Positions 56,697-64,000 of a stretch of DNA of 64,000 nucleotides are shown in pieces. The position numbers and the translations under genes were made by a program. Origin of the DNA: Nocardia brasiliensis (GTDB lineage Bacteria; Actinomycetota; Actinomycetes; Mycobacteriales; Mycobacteriaceae); NCBI RefSeq assembly GCF_011801125.1, contig NZ_CP046171.1:62001-126000 (forward strand), given 5' to 3'. The number at the start of each line of letters is the position of its first letter. Within the stretch, counting starts at the first letter, position 1. A model generated the notes under the pieces. It did no database searches. It was given only the letters and a program-made list of their open reading frames with translations, and was not told where the DNA came from.

Positions 56697-56709
56697 TCCA
56701 CGGCAACCG

Positions 56710-56746
56710 ACGAAGGCCCACCTCCGCCGCGGAGGTGGGCCTTCGT
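56710..56746. terminator. Perfect 16-bp stem-loop between convergent genes
   Basis: ACGAAGGCCCACCTCC pairs exactly with GGAGGTGGGCCTTCGT around GCCGC, between the cutinase stop and the stop of the minus-strand gene at 56768. Confidence 0.9.
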
Positions 56747-56767
56747 CGTCTGAGGGTTATCCACGAA

Positions 56768-57109
56768 TCAGCTGCTGCCCGCGGAACCGCTCGGCGGGCG
56801 GACGTGCAGGGCCCGCGGTCCCGGTTCGTTCTTGTAGATGCGCGGACCGTCACCGGGACCGTGCCTGCCCGGTCCGTTCCGGTGCTCCACCCGTGGCCCG
56901 CCCTGGTCGCCACCGGGCAGCCAACGGCGTGGGGGTGCGCTGATCTCCGCGCCGTCCTGGGCGGGCTGGGCCAGCGGGATGGCGCCGGGCTCGGGCGTCT
57001 GCGCCACGGCGTTCGCGGCGAGCGCGCCGAGCGGCAGCGCGAGCAGCGCCCCCGTCACCGCGACGCGGGCAATTCGGCGACGCAGCGGCGTCGATGTGCT
57101 ACTGAGCAA
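56768..57109 (-). CDS. Small secreted Pro/Gly-rich protein
   Basis: A 113-residue protein; TTG at 57109 after GAGAGAGGAATTCCG is the best start. Signal peptide ARVAVTGALLALPLGALAAN, cut near AVAQ. The mature part is Pro/Gly/Arg/Asp-rich (GGPRVEHRNGPGRHGPGDG) with no Cys and probably disordered. Function unknown; it may coat or bind the envelope. Confidence 0.55.
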   Translation of the reverse strand: MLSSTSTPLRRRIARVAVTGALLALPLGALAANAVAQTPEPGAIPLAQPAQDGAEISAPPRRWLPGGDQGGPRVEHRNGPGRHGPGDGPRIYKNEPGPRALHVRPPSGSAGSS

Positions 57110-57227
57110 CGGAATTCCTCTCTCTCGAAACGGGAACCGCTGGTGTAGCGGCTCACCGGTCCCATAGAAGGTTCCGTCGCTGGGGCGCCGGTGTGACGTC
57201 CCTGCCAATCGGCTGTGAACCAGACAA

Positions 57228-57857
57228 TCAGGACTTGATGTTGCGCGGCAGCAGATCCCACACGTGCCCGTTCTCGTTGATCGTCGCGGCGGTGCGGCGG
57301 CCGGTGCGGGAGAACAGGATTCGGGTGATCGAGCAGTAGTCGATCGGAAAGGTCAGCGGTCGTTCCAAGCCGAGTATCTGCTGTAGCAGCACATTGATCA
57401 CGCCGCCGTGGGTGAAGGCGAGCACGGTGTCGGCCGGATCGGTGGCCGCCGCGATCTCGGTGACGGTGTCGAGCACCCGGGACTTGAAGGCCGGTCCGTC
57501 GATCTGCGGCGGGAAGTACCCCGCCTTGATCTGCTCGTAGATCTCGCGGAACTCGACCTTGGCGTCCTCGATCGGAATGTAGGTGGGCAGGTCGCGATCG
57601 TATTCGGCCAGATCATCGAGGATCTCGACGTCGAGCCCGAGCTTGGCCGCCGTCGGCGCCGCGGTCGCGCGGGCCCGCCGCTGCGGGCTGCTCACCACCC
57701 GCGCGATCCGATGCTGGCTCAGCGCCGCGGGCACCCGCTCCGCCTGCTCCGCCCCGACCGGGGCCAACTCCGGATCAGCCGCCCCCGCGGTGCGCACGAT
57801 CCGCATCGGCTGGGCATGACGAACAAGAATCAACTGCACAGCCCCACTCTGCCGCAT
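57228..57857 (-). CDS. Histidine phosphatase (phosphoglycerate mutase-like)
   Basis: A 209-residue protein (a GTG at 57839 would give 203). The catalytic loop is LILVRHAQPMRI with the phospho-His, and the later HGG in AFTHGGVINVLLQQILG supplies the second His. VVSSPQRRARATAAPTA is the conserved Arg-containing S-P-x-R-R-A motif and EYDRDLPTYIP the acid region. Substrate unknown. Divergent from the Uma2-like gene with a palindrome between them. Confidence 0.8.
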   Translation of the reverse strand: MRQSGAVQLILVRHAQPMRIVRTAGAADPELAPVGAEQAERVPAALSQHRIARVVSSPQRRARATAAPTAAKLGLDVEILDDLAEYDRDLPTYIPIEDAKVEFREIYEQIKAGYFPPQIDGPAFKSRVLDTVTEIAAATDPADTVLAFTHGGVINVLLQQILGLERPLTFPIDYCSITRILFSRTGRRTAATINENGHVWDLLPRNIKS

Positions 57858-57942
57858 GCATGCCGCGTTGGCATTCGGCAGGGCGCGCGTCGGGTTGGCA
57901 GTCCGATGGCAGTCCGTGATGCGCCTAGGACATCACAGTCGG

Positions 57943-57959
57943 TGCCAGACTGTCTGGCA
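57943..57959. promoter_or_regulatory. Palindrome TGCCAGAC-T-GTCTGGCA
   Basis: An 8-bp perfect inverted repeat with one central base, 24 bases before the chosen Uma2 start. Good symmetry for a dimeric regulator; also resembles a short operator of the divergent pair. Confidence 0.5.
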
Positions 57960-57982
57960 TGACCGGTGCCATACTCGGTGTC

Positions 57983-58561
57983 ATGACCGAAAAACCGTTT
58001 CCGGAGTGGCTGCGCCCGCCGGCAGGCGGTTTCGTTGCCGAAGATCTGGACCGCCTGCCCGACCTGCCACCCCATACCGAGTTGATCGACGGGAGTCTGA
58101 TCTTCGTGAGCCCGCAGGCCAAGTTCCATATGCAGGTCATCAATCTGCTCAACTTCGCGTTGTATGCGTTGGTGCCCGCGCATCTGCGGGTGCGGCGGGA
58201 AATGACCGTGACTCTCGGGCATGATCAACGCCCCGAACCCGACCTCATCGTGGTCCGCGCCGACCGCGACGGTGGCCCCGACCTGACCACCTACCGAGCC
58301 GAGGACGTACTGCTCGCCATCGAGGTGGTGTCGGCGGAGTCGCGCACCCGGGACCGCGAGCGCAAGCCTCAGCTCTACGCGCAGGCCGCGATCGCGCACT
58401 TCTGGCGGGTCGAGAATGTCGACGGCCGCCCGGTGGTCTATGTCTATGAACTCGATCCGGCGACAAAGGCATACGCGCTCACCGGAATTCACCACGACCA
58501 GCTGAAGCTCACCGTCCCGTTCGACATCGACATCGATCTGACCGACGTCGACCGACTTTGA
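57983..58561 (+). CDS. Uma2-family (DUF820) PD-(D/E)xK nuclease-like protein
   Basis: A 192-residue protein from ATG 57983 (MTEKPFPEWLRPP); an in-frame ATG at 57959 overlaps a palindrome and is less likely. Nuclease-fold signatures: ELIDGSLIFVSP, RPEPDLIVVRAD with the metal Asp, and LLAIEVVSAESRTRDRERKP with the Glu. Catalysis is unproven in the family. These proteins are abundant in actinobacteria and cyanobacteria; role unknown. Confidence 0.8.
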   Translation: MTEKPFPEWLRPPAGGFVAEDLDRLPDLPPHTELIDGSLIFVSPQAKFHMQVINLLNFALYALVPAHLRVRREMTVTLGHDQRPEPDLIVVRADRDGGPDLTTYRAEDVLLAIEVVSAESRTRDRERKPQLYAQAAIAHFWRVENVDGRPVVYVYELDPATKAYALTGIHHDQLKLTVPFDIDIDLTDVDRL

Positions 58562-58599
58562 CGGGATCGCTACCGCCCGTCCGCTGGTCCAGACGAAGA

Positions 58600-58631
58600 A
58601 CGGCCCGGTTCGCGCTCGCGAACCGGGCCGT
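58600..58631. terminator. Perfect 15-bp stem-loop between convergent genes
   Basis: ACGGCCCGGTTCGCG pairs exactly with CGCGAACCGGGCCGT around CT, then ACTTGTATC. Serves the Uma2-like gene and the small membrane protein gene. Confidence 0.9.
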
Positions 58632-58648
58632 ACTTGTATCGGAAACCG

Positions 58649-58843
58649 TTACTGCTTCTTGCGTTTCATCAGCAGATAGACGCCTAGCACGATGAGGGCG
58701 ACGACGAGCAGGCAGCAGATGCCGCCGAAGAGCAGGGCACCGCCGCCACGCTTGTTCTTGCGTGCCGCGAGCTCGAGCACTTCCGGGCTCGCCCAGACGC
58801 TGTGGTCCACCAGGGTCAGGTTGGTCAGCAGGTCAAGGTACAT
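58649..58843 (-). CDS. Small single-pass membrane protein
   Basis: A 64-residue protein: a soluble N-terminus MYLDLLTNLTLVDHS, basic KNKRGGG, one membrane helix GGICCLLVVALIVLGVYLLM and a KRKKQ tail. Small orphan membrane proteins of this design are common in actinobacteria. It is 114 bases downstream of lysX on the same strand and may be separately transcribed. Confidence 0.55.
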   Translation of the reverse strand: MYLDLLTNLTLVDHSVWASPEVLELAARKNKRGGGALLFGGICCLLVVALIVLGVYLLMKRKKQ

Positions 58844-58957
58844 GGTTGGACCCCATTTCGTGTCGCGGTCCCCACCCGAGCCGACGGTGCTCGGCCGCTC
58901 CGGTTCGAATCCTCAAGGGTAGCTGGCCGATTCACCCGCAGAGCGGCGTTCGCCGGA

Positions 58958-61900
58958 TCAGCGCGGTTTCACCAGCGGGAACGGGAGTGTCTCGCGGATG
59001 CTGCGCCCGGTGATCAGCATGACCACGCGATCGACGCCGAGCCCGAGCCCGCCGGTCGGCGGCATCGCGTGTTCCAGGGCCTGCAGGAAGTCCTCGTCGA
59101 GCTCCATCGCCTCCGGATCGCCGTTGGCCGCGAGCATGGACTGCTCGGTGAGCCTGCGCCGCTGCTCGACCGGATCGGTGAGCTCGCTGTAGGCGGTGCC
59201 GAGTTCGACACCCCAGGCGACCAGGTCCCAGCGTTCGGTGACACCGGCAATGCTGCGGTGCGCACGGGTCAGCGGCGACACCGAGGTGGGGAAGTCGATG
59301 TAGAACGTCGGCGCCTCGGTGCGGGCCTCGACCAGGTGCTCATACATTTCCAGCACCACCTGGCCCGCGTCCCAGCCGTGCTGGTACGGCACCGCTGCCT
59401 TGTCGCACAGTTCGCGCAGCAGTTCGACCTCGGTGTCCGGCGTGATCTCGGTGCCGATCGCCTCGGACACCGCGCCGTGCACCGTCTTGACCGCCCAGTC
59501 GCCGGAGATGTCGACCTGCTCGAACGAGCCGTCGTCCTGCGGGCGCAACGCGACCATCGCCCCGTTGGCCGCGACCGCGGCGTTCTGGATGAGTTCGCGG
59601 CAGGCGTGCATCATCCGCTCGTAGTCGCTGTGCGCCTCGTAGGCCTCGAGGATGGTGAATTCCGGATTGTGGCTGAAGTCGACGCCCTCGTTGCGGAAGG
59701 TCCGCCCGATCTCGAAGACCTTCTCCATGCCGCCGACGCAGAGCCGCTTCAGGTAGAGCTCCGGCGCGATCCGCAGGTAGAGGTCAAGGTCGTAGGCGTT
59801 GATGTGGGTCTGGAACGGGGTGGCGTTGGCGCCGCCGTGCACCTGCTGCAGGATCGGCGTCTCCACCTCGAGGTAGCCCCAGCCGTTGAACGTGTCGCGC
59901 AGCGAGCGGACCACCGCGCTGCGTTTGGCGAGCACCTCGCGGGTCTCGGCGTTGATCGCCATGTCGACGTAGCGCTGGCGCACCCGTGCCTCGGGATCGG
60001 ACAGGCCTTTCCACTTGTCCGGTAACGGGTGCAGGCATTTACCGAGCATGCGCCAGTCCGCGGCGAGCAACGAGAGCTCGCCGCGGCGGCTGCGTCCGAT
60101 CTGGCCGCTGACCTCGATCAGGTCGCCGAGGTCGAAGAATTCGGTGAACTCGGCGCTGCGTTCGGCGCCGACCCGGTCGCGGTCGATCACCAGCTGGATG
60201 TCCTCGGTCCAGTCGCGCAGCACCGCGAAGATGACCCCGCCGTAGTCCCTGATGCGCAGCAACCTGCCGCACACCCGGACCGTGGTGCCGCGCGGTGACT
60301 GCCTGGCCCGCGCGACGGTGTGGGTCGGCGGGTAGGCGACCGGGTAGGCCTCGACACCGGAGGCGGTGAGCCGGTCCAGCTTGTCCATCCGCACCCGCAC
60401 CTGTTCGGGCCTGCGCGGCGACAGCTCCTGGCCGTCGACCGGCTCGAGGTCGGGCGGGCTGCCGTCGGCGTGCAGCCCGGTCATGGTCGCGGGCGCCGCG
60501 CGGTGCGAACCGGTGTGGGTGATCGTGTCCGGCTCTTTCCCGAATCGCGGCAGGAAGCCCTCGGCGAGCGCGCTCGCCACCGCGACCCGCGGCAGCTGCC
60601 TGCGCTCCTCGAACAGGAAAAACCTTGGTACCCAATGGGGTTGGTATTTCACGTTGGAGCGATACAGCGCCTCCAGCTGCCACCATCGGGAAAAGAACAG
60701 CAGCACACCGCGCCACATCCGCAGCACCGGCCCGGCGCCGATCCGCCCGCCCTCCTCGAACACCGAGCGGAACACGGCGAAGTTCAGCGAGATCTTGGTG
60801 ACGCCATGCTGTTCGGAGTTCAGCGCGAGCTGGGAGATCATCAGCTCCATTACGCCGTTCGGGCCGTTCGGGTCGCGGCGCATCAACTCCAGCGAGACGC
60901 CGGTGCGGCCCCACGGAACCAGCGAGAGCATGCCGAGCACACGGTCCCCCGGTTCAGGCGAGCCGACCGCAGGCTGTCCGTTGCGGGCGGTGGTGGGCTG
61001 GCGGGCGGGCTTGATGGCCTCGACGAGCAGGCAGTCCGCGTCGAGCGGGTCGCCGAGCCTGCCGAGTGCCATCGAAAAGCCGCGCTCGGTCTCGGTGTCG
61101 CGCCAGGCGTCGGCGCGGGCGAGCACGGCGGGAAATTCCTCGGCCGGGATGTCGCGGTGGCGGCGGATCCGCACGGTGATGCCGTGCTTGCGTAATCGGT
61201 TCGCGGCCTGGCGCACCGGCTTCATCTCCGGGCCCGCCAGCGAGAAGCTCCTGGTGTCCAGGATGGCTTCGTCGCCGAGCCGCAGGGCCGAGAGCCCGGC
61301 GCGCCGATAGGCCGTCGCGCCGAGTTCGCTCGCGCCCATCACCGCGGGCGCCCAACCGAATTGGTCGGCCAGTCGCAGCCAGGCGTCGATCGCCTGCGGC
61401 CAGGCCTCGCGGATGCCGATGGGGTCGCCGCTGGCCAGGCAGACCCCGAGTTCCACGCGATAGGTGACGGCCGCCTTGCCGCTCGGCGCGAACACCACCG
61501 CCTTGTCGCGGCGGGTCGCGAAGTAGCCGAGCGAGTCCTCGACATCGGAGCGTTCCAGCAGGCCGCGAATCGCGGACTCGTCGGTGCCGGTCATCGCGTT
61601 CGCCGCGCGCTGGGAGCGCAGCAGGATGATCACCGCGGCCAGCAGCGCGATGGCGCCGAACAGGCCGAGCAGGAAGTTCACGAACGAGCGTGGATGCCCG
61701 TCGAAGTGTTCGTTGTCGACCAGCACCACGGCGGTCACCCGGTACACCGCCCAGCCGAGCCGCTGCGCGCCCGGCGGCAGCGAGCCGGGGAACAACTCGA
61801 TCAGACCCCAACCGACCAGGCAACCGACCGTCAGGCCGCTGACGAGCACCCCGAGCGCTCGCCAGCCCGCGCCGCGGCGCACCTTGGTGTAGAACTCGCG

Positions 61901-62335
61901 CCACGCCGCGATCAGCACCCCGATGATCGCGAGGTGCACGATCATCGCGACCAGTGCGTTGATGTCGCCGGTGTCGGCGAACTCCAGCCCGTCGGCCAGC
62001 GCGAAGGGCACCAGATAGCCGAGCAGCAGCCACCACGCGATGCGTTTGCGGCTGGCGAGCGCGCCCGCGAGCAGCCCGACGACCAGCGCCCACATCAGGT
62101 TCGTGTCCGGTGCGTCGAAGTAGTACTCGTCGATGTAGCGCCGCGGCACCTGCGTGAGGTAGCGCAGCGCGGGCGAAAGGCTCCACAGGAAACACGCGAC
62201 CGCGAACACCCCGAGCACGAGACCCGCGATATGCGGAACCTCGGCCAGCCTGCCGTGCCCCCGATGTGGCACGGGTGGGGTCGGTCTATCCGCTGGCGGT
62301 TCGATCAGGTGTTGCCGGGCTTGCGTGGTGGTCAC
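58958..62335 (-). CDS. lysX: LysX: lysylphosphatidylglycerol synthase fused to lysyl-tRNA synthetase
   Basis: A 1125-residue protein, GTG at 62335. Residues 30-240 have about six membrane helices, then a DUF2156 transferase domain ([40 protein letters not shown]). Residues about 620-1125 are a full class II lysyl-tRNA synthetase with OB-fold ([20 protein letters not shown]), motif 2 [20 protein letters not shown] and motif 3 [15 protein letters not shown]. It charges tRNA and lysinylates phosphatidylglycerol, raising resistance to cationic peptides. Same architecture as M. tuberculosis LysX. Confidence 0.92.
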   Translation of the reverse strand: MTTTQARQHLIEPPADRPTPPVPHRGHGRLAEVPHIAGLVLGVFAVACFLWSLSPALRYLTQVPRRYIDEYYFDAPDTNLMWALVVGLLAGALASRKRIAWWLLLGYLVPFALADGLEFADTGDINALVAMIVHLAIIGVLIAAWREFYTKVRRGAGWRALGVLVSGLTVGCLVGWGLIELFPGSLPPGAQRLGWAVYRVTAVVLVDNEHFDGHPRSFVNFLLGLFGAIALLAAVIILLRSQRAANAMTGTDESAIRGLLERSDVEDSLGYFATRRDKAVVFAPSGKAAVTYRVELGVCLASGDPIGIREAWPQAIDAWLRLADQFGWAPAVMGASELGATAYRRAGLSALRLGDEAILDTRSFSLAGPEMKPVRQAANRLRKHGITVRIRRHRDIPAEEFPAVLARADAWRDTETERGFSMALGRLGDPLDADCLLVEAIKPARQPTTARNGQPAVGSPEPGDRVLGMLSLVPWGRTGVSLELMRRDPNGPNGVMELMISQLALNSEQHGVTKISLNFAVFRSVFEEGGRIGAGPVLRMWRGVLLFFSRWWQLEALYRSNVKYQPHWVPRFFLFEERRQLPRVAVASALAEGFLPRFGKEPDTITHTGSHRAAPATMTGLHADGSPPDLEPVDGQELSPRRPEQVRVRMDKLDRLTASGVEAYPVAYPPTHTVARARQSPRGTTVRVCGRLLRIRDYGGVIFAVLRDWTEDIQLVIDRDRVGAERSAEFTEFFDLGDLIEVSGQIGRSRRGELSLLAADWRMLGKCLHPLPDKWKGLSDPEARVRQRYVDMAINAETREVLAKRSAVVRSLRDTFNGWGYLEVETPILQQVHGGANATPFQTHINAYDLDLYLRIAPELYLKRLCVGGMEKVFEIGRTFRNEGVDFSHNPEFTILEAYEAHSDYERMMHACRELIQNAAVAANGAMVALRPQDDGSFEQVDISGDWAVKTVHGAVSEAIGTEITPDTEVELLRELCDKAAVPYQHGWDAGQVVLEMYEHLVEARTEAPTFYIDFPTSVSPLTRAHRSIAGVTERWDLVAWGVELGTAYSELTDPVEQRRRLTEQSMLAANGDPEAMELDEDFLQALEHAMPPTGGLGLGVDRVVMLITGRSIRETLPFPLVKPR

Positions 62336-62478
62336 TGAACCAGTGTGTACGGTGCCGCCGTCCGGGTGCTCGAAGACCTACCGGGCATGTCGGTTATCGG
62401 CGCGTCGCATACGCGTGTCCATGCCCCGCACGGGGGCTGGCGTTTACCGATTCCGGGTGCAAGGTAAGGATGTATCTC

Positions 62479-62697
62479 ATGGCAGAACCAGTCGACGTAC
62501 CGATCGAGGACGAAGTCATTCGGCTAGGTCAGTTCCTCAAGCTGGCCAATCTGATCGAATCCGGCTCCGAGGCGAAGACCGTGATCGCCTCCGGCCTGGT
62601 CCGGGTCAACGACGAGGTGGAACTGCGCCGGGGCCGCCAGCTACAGATCGGCGACGTCGTCGCGCTCGCCGGACACAAGGCCAGAGTGTCGATCTGA
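62479..62697 (+). CDS. S4-domain RNA-binding protein
   Basis: A 72-residue protein from ATG 62479, with AAGGA 8 bases before; an ATG at 62470 would overlap that site. The S4 fold is nearly the whole protein: IRLGQFLKLANLIESGSEAK, then VIASGLVRVNDEVELRRGRQ and GDVVALAGHKARV. Similar to YbcJ-like proteins, which bind structured RNA. Divergent from lysX with a 143-base gap; convergent with rraA. Confidence 0.85.
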   Translation: MAEPVDVPIEDEVIRLGQFLKLANLIESGSEAKTVIASGLVRVNDEVELRRGRQLQIGDVVALAGHKARVSI

Positions 62698-62704
62698 GCC
62701 GGGC

Positions 62705-63193
62705 TCAGTCCTCGGCGCGCACCACGACACCGTCGTGGTCGCTGTAGAGCATGTCGCCGGGAACGAAAGTGACACCGCCGAATTCCACGGGGACGTCACG
62801 ATCGCCGGTACCGGTCTGCGTGCTCTTGCGCGGGTTGGTGCCGAGCGCCTTCACCCCGATGTCGAGGGTGCGCAGGATGGCCGAGTCGCGCACCGCGCCG
62901 TTGACGATCACCCCGGCCCAGCCGTTGTCCACGCCGCGCCCGGCGATGATGTCGCCGACCAGTGCGGTGTGCACGCTCGCACCGCCGTCGACCACCAGCA
63001 CCTTGCCCTGCCCCGGCTCACCGAGGGTCTGCTTGACCAGCAGGTTGTCCTGGAAGCAGCGGATGGTGGTGATCCGGCCCGCGAACGCCGCGCGGCCGCC
63101 GAACTGGATGAACTGCGTGTCGCAGCTGCGGATCTCGGGGCCGATCTCGTCGGCCAGGTCGGCAGTGGCAACAAAGTCCTGTGATTCGGTCAC
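62705..63193 (-). CDS. rraA: RraA-family regulator of RNase E
   Basis: A 162-residue protein; GTG at 63193 ([20 protein letters not shown]) is preferred over an upstream frame start at 63232. The family core reads [60 protein letters not shown] and [15 protein letters not shown]. RraA binds RNase E and reduces its activity; some homologues act as aldolases instead. Full length for the family. Confidence 0.85.
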   Translation of the reverse strand: MTESQDFVATADLADEIGPEIRSCDTQFIQFGGRAAFAGRITTIRCFQDNLLVKQTLGEPGQGKVLVVDGGASVHTALVGDIIAGRGVDNGWAGVIVNGAVRDSAILRTLDIGVKALGTNPRKSTQTGTGDRDVPVEFGGVTFVPGDMLYSDHDGVVVRAED

Positions 63194-63292
63194 CGGGTTG
63201 ATTTTGCCGTGTCCGCGCCACGGCGTGGCCACGACCCCCTCGGAGTGGCCGGACCCCGCGTCGTGGTTTGCCTGCGGTTCGCGGGCGCCGGC

Positions 63293-63772
63293 TCAGCGCA
63301 CCGGCTGATCCGGGTCGCCCGCGCGGGTGGCGTGGAAGGCGGTGATCTGGGTGATCAGGTTGTGCGTGGTGTGCTGCACCGCGATCTTCACGAACGGCTC
63401 GATGGTCTTGCCGAGCGCGCGTCCGGCCAACCCGCCGGGCACCCGGTATTCGACGATCGCGTCGACGGTGCACAGCGCCTCGTCCTTGGCGTGGAACAGG
63501 AAGGTCGATTCGATCTCGAAGCCCTTGATCGACTTCACCGCGATGACCGCGTTCTCTTCCCAGCGCACCACCTCGATGCGCGATTTCAGCGAGGCGGGCC
63601 CGAGCTTGATGTGCCCGTCGAAGGCCGCGCCTACCCCGACCGTCTGCGCGCCGACCGGGGTGAAGGACTGGATGCCGTGCAGAAAACGCGGCAGGTTCTG
63701 GTAGTCGTTGATGTACGCGAACGCGGATTCCGCCGACGCGGCACAGTCTTCGACGATCTTCACTTCGGTCAT
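63293..63772 (-). CDS. SRPBCC-family (START/PYR-like) protein
   Basis: A 159-residue protein: KIVEDCAASAESAFAYINDY, RFLHGIQSFTPVGAQTVGVG, then strands LKSRIEVVRWEENAVIAVKS and CTVDAIVEYRVPGGLAGRAL, with a long C-terminal helix. This is the polyketide cyclase/START-like fold that binds hydrophobic ligands. Substrate unknown. Separate from rraA by a 99-base gap. Confidence 0.7.
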   Translation of the reverse strand: MTEVKIVEDCAASAESAFAYINDYQNLPRFLHGIQSFTPVGAQTVGVGAAFDGHIKLGPASLKSRIEVVRWEENAVIAVKSIKGFEIESTFLFHAKDEALCTVDAIVEYRVPGGLAGRALGKTIEPFVKIAVQHTTHNLITQITAFHATRAGDPDQPVR

Positions 63773-63820
63773 GCCCGAACAGTAACCGGTTCCGTGCCCG
63801 AACGCCCGGTCAGGACCTGG

Positions 63821-64000
63821 TCAGGCGGTCACCGCGAGGGTGGCGGCGAGCCCGAAGGCCAGCGCCATCACCACGACTTCGAGCACGGCGCGGCGCAGCG
63901 AGGACTCGGCGCTGACCCGGTGCTCGGCGGCGCGCCGGACCCAGCCGCGCCGCCACCACCAGCCCAGCCCGAGCAGACCGAGCAGGACAACGGTTTTCGC
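63821..64000 (-). CDS. Membrane protein, 3' end only
   Basis: The minus-strand frame is open from the window edge to TGA at 63821-63823. The visible 59 residues are AKTVVLLGLLGLGWWWRRGW, then RAAEHRVSAESSLRRAVLEV and a C-terminal membrane helix VVMALAFGLAATLAVTA. Its N-terminal part lies outside. No family recognised. Confidence 0.5.
   Translation of the reverse strand, partial: AKTVVLLGLLGLGWWWRRGWVRRAAEHRVSAESSLRRAVLEVVVMALAFGLAATLAVTA

Overview
This window is chromosomal DNA of a high-GC, mycolic-acid-type actinobacterium, most likely Nocardia or a close relative. The evidence is GC-rich coding on both strands, frequent GTG starts, a fused lysX (MprF-like plus lysyl-tRNA synthetase), a secreted AroQ-gamma chorismate mutase, a Culp-type cutinase, a moxR2-like locus, a HAMP adenylate cyclase of the Rv1318c type, and KstR-like operators. 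The species call is inference.

Positions 1 to about 25,550 are the right-hand part of a siphovirus prophage. All structural genes lie on the + strand in the usual order: portal (cut by the window edge), ClpP-type prohead protease with an apparent nested scaffold start, decoration protein, major capsid protein, connector and tail-terminator genes, major tail protein, tail chaperones with a canonical -1 slippery site, tape measure with an NlpC/P60-like domain, baseplate and minor tail proteins, a two-gene lysin A (C39-like peptidase plus GH25), holin-like membrane proteins and tail fibre-like proteins. Terminase, integrase and repressor would have to lie left of the window. After a strong terminator at 19.26 kb the right arm carries likely cargo: a lipoprotein, a Clp N-domain protein, a secreted protein, a three-gene overlapping operon ending in an S-adenosylmethionine methyltransferase, a divergent XRE regulator coupled to a GNAT acetyltransferase, and small proteins. 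The arm ends at a displaced tRNA 3' end followed by a perfect terminator, which I read as the attachment site. A 26-27 bp minisatellite and an intact IS5-family element with 3-bp target duplication follow.

Positions 27-43 kb hold host genes: a secreted lipase; an OYE-family flavin oxidoreductase divergent from an SDR, with two KstR-like boxes between them; a methyltransferase; a secreted beta-propeller-like protein; then a 1.3-kb stretch with no convincing gene that holds a cluster of DnaA-box-like motifs and repeated GTTAGCTGG elements. Next come divergent SpoIIM/RDD membrane genes and a minus-strand operon of a membrane protein, a DUF4129/DUF4350-like chimera, MoxR ATPase, a DUF58 protein and an adenosine/adenine deaminase. 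A TetR-MFS efflux pair with two clear operators follows.

Positions 43.7-64 kb hold an adenylate cyclase, a DUF4407 membrane protein, secreted chorismate mutase, gltBD preceded by a long leader with a five-codon ORF, a 26-bp perfect palindrome, a cutinase, a histidine phosphatase, a Uma2-like protein, lysX, an S4-domain protein, rraA, an SRPBCC protein and a partial membrane protein. Several convergent or consecutive pairs are separated by perfect or near-perfect stem-loop terminators.
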